The notes under the pieces were generated by a model that had not been told where the DNA came from, made no database searches, and saw only the letters and a program-made list of their open reading frames with translations. DNA of 11,267 nucleotides from assembly GCA_947446155.1 (NCBI GenBank), contig CANFFZ010000064.1, positions 1 through 11,267 of the forward strand. Direction: 5' to 3'. The DNA comes from Chloroflexota bacterium (lineage in GTDB: Bacteria > Chloroflexota > Dehalococcoidia > UBA2979). Each line of letters opens with the position of its first letter. Position 1 is the stretch's first letter. Below are positions 6,761-11,267 of the stretch, piece by piece. The position numbers and the translations under genes are program-made.

Positions 6761-7735
6761 CTACGCCGGCCGCTGCCCGAGGCCCGCGCGCCGGCCATCC
6801 GTCCACGCCAGTCCCTCGTCCGCGAGCCGTCCGACGAGCATACGCACCCGCGTTCGCTCCTCGGCGGTCGTGGCACCCGCCCGCTTCGCCAGCACGCCGA
6901 GGCTGACCGATGCGCCCTCGGTGTCACTCGCTGCGTCACCCGCTGCATCACGCAGCACCTGCATCACCCGCCCGCGCGCCTGCCGCTCAGAGCCCTCGAG
7001 CGCGGCCTGCGCGCGCACCGGCTCGGCCACCTCGCCCGCCGCGAACCGAGGCCGCGCCGTGCACATCGAGGCCACCACGCAGACCTCGCACCTCGGTCGG
7101 GGCGTGCAGACGCGCGCGCCGTAGTCCATCAGCGCCGGGTTCCAGCGCGCGCCCTCGCCTGCGGGGAACAGCGCGGCCGTCGCCGCATCGATCTCCGCGC
7201 GGGGGGTGTCCCGCGCCGGCTGCAGGTCGCCGAACACCAGTCGACCCACGACGCGCACGATGTTCGTGTCGACGGCGGGCGCGTCCTCCTCGAAGCCGAA
7301 CGTGCGCACGATGGCTGCCGTGAACGGCCCGATCCCCGGCAGGGCCAGCAGCGCCTCCGGGTCACGCGGCAGCGTGCCACCATGCTCCGCCACGCATCTT
7401 CGAGCCGTCTCGTGCAGGCTGACGGCGCGCCTCGGGTATCCCGCCCGGCCCCACGTTTGCAGCACCGAGGCGCGGTCAGCCCTCGCGAGGTCGGCGAGCG
7501 TTGGGAAGGCCGCCATCCAGCGTGCGTAGATCTCGAGCACGCGTGCGATCTGCGTCTGCTGCGCGCAGACGGCCGCGACCAGCGCGGCATATGGATCGCG
7601 CGCTTCGCGCCAGGGGAACGGTTCCGCGTGCGCGTCGTACCACTCGAGCAGGCGTCGCTGCACCGCCCGTCGCCGTGCGGGCGGTAGCACGTGCGGACGT
7701 GTCGTGTGGGGAGTCTTCGAAGTCGCGTGTGGCAT
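6761..7735 (-). CDS. mutY: MutY-like HhH-GPD DNA glycosylase with altered active site
   Basis: This protein resembles A/G-specific adenine glycosylase (base excision of A opposite 8-oxoG). Numbered from the ATG at 7735 (324 residues), it has PFPWREARDPY (39-49) and the QQTQ motif (59-62) that enters the minor groove. The Leu-Pro-Gly-Ile-Gly hairpin loop is at 132-136, the catalytic Asp is at 156 (VDTNIVRVVGR), and four cysteines at 210, 216, 219 and 225 should bind a 4Fe-4S cluster. Two things are odd. The position of the catalytic Glu of MutY (SEVMLQQT) is Ala here (AAVCAQQT, Ala55), and the cluster spacing is C-x5-C-x2-C-x5-C instead of C-x6-C-x2-C-x5-C. The Lys of bifunctional EndoIII is also absent. 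The C-terminus lacks the MutT-like domain and instead has LEGSERQARGRVMQVLRDA, as in actinobacterial-type MutY. A longer start at 7774 has no ribosome binding site. The gene leads a two-gene operon. Confidence 0.85.
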   Translation of the reverse strand: MPHATSKTPHTTRPHVLPPARRRAVQRRLLEWYDAHAEPFPWREARDPYAALVAAVCAQQTQIARVLEIYARWMAAFPTLADLARADRASVLQTWGRAGYPRRAVSLHETARRCVAEHGGTLPRDPEALLALPGIGPFTAAIVRTFGFEEDAPAVDTNIVRVVGRLVFGDLQPARDTPRAEIDAATAALFPAGEGARWNPALMDYGARVCTPRPRCEVCVVASMCTARPRFAAGEVAEPVRAQAALEGSERQARGRVMQVLRDAAGDAASDTEGASVSLGVLAKRAGATTAEERTRVRMLVGRLADEGLAWTDGRRAGLGQRPA

Positions 7736-7743
7736 CGTCGCCG

Positions 7744-7749
7744 AGGGTA
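7744..7749 (-). promoter_or_regulatory. Possible -10 element of a leaderless promoter for the MutY-like gene
   Basis: TACCCT on the minus strand ends 8 bases before the ATG at 7735, which has no Shine-Dalgarno sequence. The distance suits transcription starting at or near the start codon. No clear -35 box is visible. Confidence 0.3.
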
Positions 7750-7797
7750 CCGGGCGGACGTGGCGGTGTACCATGCGCCGCCGAGGGGTGGTGCGCT

Positions 7798-9105
7798 ATG
7801 GTCGCTGCGAAAAAGCCTGCTGCGAAGAAGCCAGTCGCCAAGAAGAAGCCCGCAGCGAAGGCGAAACCCGCCGCCAAGCAGCCAGCAACCCGCAAGCCCG
7901 CTCTGAAGCGCCCCGCCTCGAAGCCCGCAGCGAAGAAGGCGCCGGCCCGTAAGCCCGCGGCGAAGAAGCCCACTGCGAAGAAGCCGGTCGCGAAGAAGGC
8001 ACCCGCTCGCAAGCCTGCTGCGAAAAAGCCGGTTGCGAAGAAGGCGCCTGCCCTGAAGCCCGCTGCGGAGAAGCCCGTACCGAAGACCGCCGTGACGAAG
8101 GCTGCCCTGAAGCCCGCTGCAAAGAAGGCCGTGACGAAGAAAGCCGCCGCCAAGGAGACCATCGAGTCGCGGGTGAACGTCGTGAACGACCACCTCACGC
8201 AGCACGTCGTCATCGTGAAGCAGTTCACCCGCACCTTCCCCACCTCGAACGTCTGGGTGCTGAAGGACGGCCGCGAGGCCGCGCTGCTGGACGCCGGCTA
8301 CGGAGACAAGCAGTCGATCGGCGAGCGCTCGAAGTTCTTCACGAGCGAGATGGGGCACCTCGACTTCAAGACCATCGCGATGACGCACCACCACTACGAC
8401 CACTCGTCGGGTGCGCGCCAACTGCGCGAACTGCTCAAGGCCGAGACCGCCATCAACCCGATCGACGAGGTGCTGCTGCACACACCGCCCACGCCCTCCC
8501 AGGGCAACGAGGATCTGCCGGACGAAGAAGATCTCGAGGAGCGCGTCGCCGCCTGGCGTGCCGAGGCCCTCGCGACGCCGATCGACCGTCCGCTCTCAGA
8601 CGGCGAGACGTTCCGCGTCGGTGGCCTCACGGTGCAGGCGGTCCATACGCCTGGCCACACCGCCGGCCACAACTGCTACTGGGTAGAGGACCTGCGCATT
8701 CTCTTCACCGGCGACAACATCCTTGGCGTCGGCACCAGCGCCATCGGCCCGCCGCCAGCCGGCGACATGAAGCAGTACCTCGACTCCCTGCTGCGCATGC
8801 GCGAACTGCAGGCCACGCTCTTCGCCCCGGGCCACGGCCCCACCGTGACCGCGACCGACGCGAAGGTGCAGGAACTGCTGGACCACCGCGCGACGCGTGA
8901 CCGCCAGATCATCGATCTCATCGACAAGGGCTACGCGACCGACCGCCAGATTCGCCGCGCGCTCTACCCCGAGATCCAGAAGGGGCTGCGTCGCGCCGCG
9001 GGCGGCCAGATCCGCTCCCACCTCGCCAAGATGGTGGGCCAGGGCATCGCCGTCGTCACCCAGGAGGACGATGGCAAGGTCTGGCGCGTCGCTCTGACGA
9101 AGTAG
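7798..9105 (+). CDS. MBL-fold hydrolase (LACTB2-like) with Lys/Ala/Pro-rich histone H1-like N-terminal tail
   Basis: This is a 435-residue two-part protein. Residues 2-118 are a repetitive AAKKP/VAKKAPARKP sequence, strongly basic and disordered, like the C-terminal tails of histone H1 and mycobacterial HU. Residues from about 125 form a metallo-beta-lactamase domain: NVWVLKDGREAALLDAGYGD (151-170), THHHYDH (196-202), HTPGHTAGH (283-291), TGDN (304-307) and APGHGPT (343-349). Residues about 362-435 form a helical/winged-helix tail typical of LACTB2-type MBL proteins, some of which are RNases. By inference the basic tail binds DNA or RNA and brings the enzyme to nucleic acid. The ATG at 7798 has GAGGGG 9 bases upstream; the longer open frame back to 7501 lies antisense inside the MutY-like gene. 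It is transcribed divergently from the MutY-like gene. The catalytic activity is unproven, but all metal ligands are present. Confidence 0.92.
   Translation: MVAAKKPAAKKPVAKKKPAAKAKPAAKQPATRKPALKRPASKPAAKKAPARKPAAKKPTAKKPVAKKAPARKPAAKKPVAKKAPALKPAAEKPVPKTAVTKAALKPAAKKAVTKKAAAKETIESRVNVVNDHLTQHVVIVKQFTRTFPTSNVWVLKDGREAALLDAGYGDKQSIGERSKFFTSEMGHLDFKTIAMTHHHYDHSSGARQLRELLKAETAINPIDEVLLHTPPTPSQGNEDLPDEEDLEERVAAWRAEALATPIDRPLSDGETFRVGGLTVQAVHTPGHTAGHNCYWVEDLRILFTGDNILGVGTSAIGPPPAGDMKQYLDSLLRMRELQATLFAPGHGPTVTATDAKVQELLDHRATRDRQIIDLIDKGYATDRQIRRALYPEIQKGLRRAAGGQIRSHLAKMVGQGIAVVTQEDDGKVWRVALTK
7801..8154 (+). repeat. Low-complexity repeat encoding the AKKP tail
   Basis: The first 118 codons are an imperfect in-frame repeat of GCG/GCC-AAG-AAG-CCC units. 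The longest near copies code for VAKKAPARKPAAKKP and start at about 7987 and, diverged, 8035; a related copy begins near 7933. Such repeats expand and shrink easily, so the tail length may vary between strains. Confidence 0.85.
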
Positions 9106-9194
9106 GCGTACCGAGGCGTCATCCCGGCGTCGAGGTCGGCGCAAATCTTCCGTCGTGCCACATAACGTCATCCAGGGCGGAGCGTGCGCATCAC

Positions 9195-9216
9195 GCCGAG
9201 CCGCCTGAGGCTCGGC
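9195..9216 (+). terminator. Hairpin between the MBL gene and the secreted protein gene
   Basis: GCCGAGCC (9195-9202) and GGCTCGGC (9209-9216) form a perfect 8-bp, very G+C-rich stem with a 6-base loop. It is 90 bases past the MBL stop and 24 bases before the next start. No T-run follows, so it is either an imperfect terminator or a leader hairpin of the next gene. The rest of 9106-9239 shows nothing else clear. Confidence 0.45.
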
Positions 9217-9239
9217 CTCTCGATGTGAGGACGTGCCCT

Positions 9240-10745
9240 GTGCGCTTGACGACCTTGATCTCGAAGCGACTCTTGGTGCAGATAGTCGTGGTCGGACTCT
9301 TCGGGGTGCTCGCCCTGTTGCAGACGACCCCTGCCAGCGCCGCCTCAGCATCGAAGTCATGCACGCTCACAGGCTCGAACCAGTACACCTGTAGTTTCGT
9401 GATCACGCCGGCCATCGCGACGGGCGCGGGGTCGTGGCTGGTGCAGATGGTCAGCCCCGGTTCCGGCACCTTCGCGTCACAGCCGACGGTCGTGTCGGCG
9501 ACCGGTTGCGGGCCCGTGAGCATCACTGCGGGCACCTTCATCAGCAGTCCATCTGGAAACGCGGACTACGACGTGACCGTCGGTGGGAGTGGTTGCCTTG
9601 CGACCGCCACCGTGACCGTCACAGAGACGGTCACCGTCAGCGCAACCGGCCAGGTCTGTCAGAACGTCTGGATCACTGCCGCGTCGCCCCCCGTGCAGGG
9701 TTGCGCCTCCGTCACGTACACGCCGCCAACCGCGCCACCTCCCCCCTCGGCGACCAAGACCTGCACCCTCACGTCCACACCGAACCGGTACACCTGTGTC
9801 TTCACCGTGGTCCCGGCGTTCCCGGCTGTCGCGGGCGACATCATCCACGTGAACGAGGCGCCGATCCCCGTCGTCCCCAACCCCGGCTACAACCTCGTGG
9901 GCACACCGACGGTCGGAGTGGTGAGAGGCTGCGCTCAGACACCGACCCCCGTGGTGGTGACCAGTTCCTACGGCTTCCACGCGACCATCGGGTCGAGCGG
10001 CTGCCCGGGCTACACGTGGTCTGTGCAGTTCCTCGAGACCATCGACGTGACCGCCAGCGGCCAACTCTGCCAGTCCTTCTACATGGTGGCCGCCGTGCCA
10101 CCCACGACGGCCTGTGCGAGCGTCACGTACACGCCGCCCGCTCCCGGCCCAGCGGCGACGAAGGTCTGTCTGCCGACCTCGACGAAGAACGTGTTCACCT
10201 GCATCTTCACGATCACCCCCATGGTCGCTACAGCGCCCGGCCCGTGGCTCGTCCAGATGGTCACGCCCGGCCCCGACACGTTCACTGCGCCCTCGGTGGT
10301 CAGCAACGCCACGGCCGGCTGTAGCACCCTGCCGGTGGTCGCTGCCGGGACGCTGATCTCGATCCCGCAGGGCACCGCCGACTACAACATCAACATCGGT
10401 GCGGGCGGCTGTACGGCGGCCGCATCGATCGTGATCACGGAGACCGTCACCGTGACGGCGACGGGGCAGATCTGCCAGACCGTCTGGATCACCGTCGGCA
10501 GCCCTGGGGTGACGGTTTGTGGCGATGTCTTCTACACGAAGTCCCTCACTTCCTTTAGCGGTACCGTGGCCGAACTGGATGCAGCCGGTGCTGCGAACGT
10601 CCCGGTGCTCGTCACGGCCTCCGCGACGGCCAACGGCAAGTTGATCACCTTCGTGATCGGGGCACCCGCGTTCGTGAACGCCGAGTTCAACGCGACGTTC
10701 CCGAACGGTCTCAACGCCACGCTGATGATCGTGAAGGCGCGCTAG
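9240..10745 (+). CDS. Secreted protein with three six-cysteine repeats
   Basis: This 501-residue protein belongs to no family I recognise. Residues 1-36 are a signal peptide: basic MRLTTLISKRLL, hydrophobic VQIVVVGLFGVLALL, and a probable cut after PASA at 34. The exported part holds three repeats of about 125-130 residues (38-162, 172-300, 307-433), each with exactly six cysteines at matching places and joined by Pro/Ala linkers (TAPPPPSA, APGPAA). Each repeat starts with TK(T/V)C or SKSC, contains TVTATGQ(V/I/L)CQ-type sequence, and ends in VTYTPP or a variant. A cysteine-free C-terminal region (434-501) follows. The composition, rich in Thr, Val, Ser and Gly, suggests beta-sandwich domains outside the cell held by disulfides. 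No sortase or anchoring motif is seen. The GTG at 9240 has GAGG 9 bases upstream; a GTG at 9225 is the alternative. The function is unknown. Confidence 0.85.
   Translation: MRLTTLISKRLLVQIVVVGLFGVLALLQTTPASAASASKSCTLTGSNQYTCSFVITPAIATGAGSWLVQMVSPGSGTFASQPTVVSATGCGPVSITAGTFISSPSGNADYDVTVGGSGCLATATVTVTETVTVSATGQVCQNVWITAASPPVQGCASVTYTPPTAPPPPSATKTCTLTSTPNRYTCVFTVVPAFPAVAGDIIHVNEAPIPVVPNPGYNLVGTPTVGVVRGCAQTPTPVVVTSSYGFHATIGSSGCPGYTWSVQFLETIDVTASGQLCQSFYMVAAVPPTTACASVTYTPPAPGPAATKVCLPTSTKNVFTCIFTITPMVATAPGPWLVQMVTPGPDTFTAPSVVSNATAGCSTLPVVAAGTLISIPQGTADYNINIGAGGCTAAASIVITETVTVTATGQICQTVWITVGSPGVTVCGDVFYTKSLTSFSGTVAELDAAGAANVPVLVTASATANGKLITFVIGAPAFVNAEFNATFPNGLNATLMIVKAR
9351..9725 (+). repeat. 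Six-cysteine protein repeat 1
   Basis: Residues 38-162 of the secreted protein have cysteines at 41, 51, 90, 119, 140 and 155. It is closest to repeat 3: both share WLVQMV(S/T)PG and TVTATGQ(V/I)CQ-type segments followed by VWIT. Confidence 0.8.
9753..10139 (+). repeat. Six-cysteine protein repeat 2
   Basis: Residues 172-300 have cysteines at 175, 186, 231, 255, 277 and 292. The ends match the other repeats (TKTCTLTSTPNRYTCVFTV at the start, ACASVTYTPP at the end), but the middle diverges, with DIIHVNEAPIPVVPNPGYN where the others have WLVQMV. Confidence 0.8.
10158..10538 (+). repeat. Six-cysteine protein repeat 3
   Basis: Residues 307-433 have cysteines at 310, 321, 361, 391, 412 and 427. 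Spacing is nearly the same as in repeat 1, and the last gaps (21 and 15) are identical. Confidence 0.8.
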
Positions 10746-10766
10746 GCATCCCGCTCGACCGCGATT

Positions 10767-10795
10767 GAGATGCCGTCTCGCTGAGACGGCGTCTC
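10767..10795. promoter_or_regulatory. Tandem palindrome upstream of the CDF exporter gene
   Basis: GAGATGCCGTCTC (10767-10779), a 3-base spacer, and GAGACGGCGTCTC (10783-10795) follow each other. Each 13-mer is itself a palindrome with GAGA/TCTC arms, and the two also pair with each other with one T/G mismatch (8-bp perfect core GCCGTCTC/GAGACGGC). It starts 21 bases past the secreted protein stop and ends 25 bases before the CDF start codon. It covers the -35 region of the likely leaderless promoter. This may be a double repressor/activator site or a strong terminator hairpin; no T-run follows. Confidence 0.55.
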
Positions 10796-10808
10796 GCACC
10801 CTCAGGCG

Positions 10809-10814
10809 TAGCCT
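10809..10814 (+). promoter_or_regulatory. Possible -10 element of a leaderless CDF promoter
   Basis: TAGCCT fits TANNNT and ends 6 bases before the ATG at 10821. No Shine-Dalgarno sequence precedes the ATG, so transcription probably starts at or near the start codon. The -35 region would fall in the tandem palindrome. Confidence 0.45.
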
Positions 10815-10820
10815 GATCGC

Positions 10821-11267
10821 ATGACCGCCGCCCACGCCCAGCACACGCACGCCACGCAGGACTCGAGGCGGCTCGCGCTCGCGTTGGGGATCGCCGGATG
10901 CACCCTCGCCATCGAGGTCGTGGGTGGCCTCCTCACCGGATCGCTCGCCTTGCTGGCCGATGCGGGCCACGTCCTCAGCGATGGTGTCGCCCTCGGCCTC
11001 GCGTGGCTCGCGGTCTGGCTCGCGACGCGGCCACACTCGCTTCGCTTCACCTTCGGCCTCCACCGCAGCGAGGTGCTTGCCGCATCCGTGAACGCCGTCC
11101 TCGTGCTCGTGTTCTCCGTCTACTTCGCCGTCCATGCCATCGATCGCCTGTTCAATCCGCAGCCCATCGAGGGCGTGGGGCTCCTCCTACTCGCGGCGGT
11201 CGGCCTGGTCACGAACGGCGCGCAATTGCTCCTGCTCCACAGCGGCGCGTCCATGAACCTGGACGCG
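10821..11267 (+). CDS. Cation diffusion facilitator (CzcD/ZnT-type) metal exporter, 3' end outside window
   Basis: The 149 visible residues belong to the CDF family, which exports zinc and related divalent metals in exchange for protons. A His-containing cytoplasmic start (MTAAHAQHTH) precedes TM1-TM2 with TGSLALLADAGHVLSDG (39-55). In this segment His50 and Asp54 form the HxxxD half of the transport site of zinc-type members. RFTFGLHRSEVLAASVN (75-91) is the usual loop into TM3, followed by VLVFSVYFAVHAIDRLFNP at 95-113, a typical TM3 end. Two further TMs begin before the window edge, so the cytoplasmic metal-binding domain and the second transport motif are missing only because the sequence ends. 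The ATG has no ribosome binding site and is probably leaderless. The tandem palindrome just upstream may be its control site. The family call is firm; the metal is inferred. Confidence 0.93.
   Translation, partial: MTAAHAQHTHATQDSRRLALALGIAGCTLAIEVVGGLLTGSLALLADAGHVLSDGVALGLAWLAVWLATRPHSLRFTFGLHRSEVLAASVNAVLVLVFSVYFAVHAIDRLFNPQPIEGVGLLLLAAVGLVTNGAQLLLLHSGASMNLDA

Noticed and set aside
6748..6951. N-terminal extension of the glyoxalase II-like protein
   Set aside because: The extra residues are Arg-rich and read out of frame through the MutY-like gene; the ATG at 6747 has a strong ribosome binding site and matches the usual family start.
7501..7797. N-terminal extension of the H1-tailed MBL protein
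   Set aside because: It lies antisense inside the MutY-like gene and gives Arg-rich nonsense; the ATG at 7798 has GAGGGG upstream and begins the regular AKKP pattern.
7801..8154. The repetitive tail as a CRISPR array or tandem DNA repeat of non-coding origin
   Set aside because: The units vary, have no spacers, and stay in frame with a single protein; codon-level degeneracy shows selection on protein sequence.
9477..11135. A 552-codon open frame on the minus strand
   Set aside because: It runs antisense through both the secreted protein and the CDF gene, is full of Arg, Gly and His, has no recognisable motif, and is the expected shadow of a G+C-rich coding region.

Overview
This G+C-rich bacterial window carries twelve protein-coding genes packed tightly on both strands. 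The first and last genes run off the window edges. No rRNA, tRNA, CRISPR array, transposase or phage gene is visible, and no gene-free stretch exceeds 300 bases. The host is inferred, at low to moderate confidence, to be a chromosome of the Chloroflexota (Dehalococcoidia-like) or possibly an actinobacterium. The reasons are the high G+C, frequent GTG/TTG starts, apparently leaderless promoters, the MutY-like protein whose C-terminal region resembles actinobacterial and chloroflexal forms, the amphi-Trp protein, and a small two-helix membrane protein of the MNWNKWLRQIHRW type.

Left part (1-2907): the 3' end of a DUF1801 gene converges on a LACTB2-like metallo-beta-lactamase-fold (MBL) hydrolase. 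Divergent from that hydrolase is a full two-domain ChrA chromate transporter.

Central minus-strand group (2921-5493): an M16 zinc peptidase, a degenerate Nudix-like protein that overlaps it by 4 bases, and a class I SAM methyltransferase. A good sigma-70-type promoter lies in front of the peptidase. The methyltransferase may have its own leaderless promoter.

Middle plus-strand pair (5618-6131): an amphi-Trp domain protein and a small two-helix membrane protein that starts with TTG. The latter overlaps tail-to-tail with a minus-strand operon of a MutY-like DNA glycosylase followed by a glyoxalase II-type MBL hydrolase. The glycosylase has Ala where MutY has its catalytic Glu.

Right part (7798-11267): a third MBL protein (LACTB2-like, with a winged-helix tail) carries about 118 residues of Lys/Ala/Pro-rich, histone H1-like sequence at its N-terminus. 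Next come a secreted protein built from three six-cysteine repeats and the 5' part of a cation diffusion facilitator (CDF) metal exporter. The CDF gene sits behind an unusual tandem palindrome and a leaderless-type promoter.

No single multi-gene defence or biosynthetic system is evident. The most unusual items are the H1-like tail on an MBL nuclease-type enzyme, the Glu-to-Ala MutY homologue, the six-cysteine tandem repeat protein, the inactive-looking Nudix partner of the M16 peptidase, and the double palindrome before the CDF gene.
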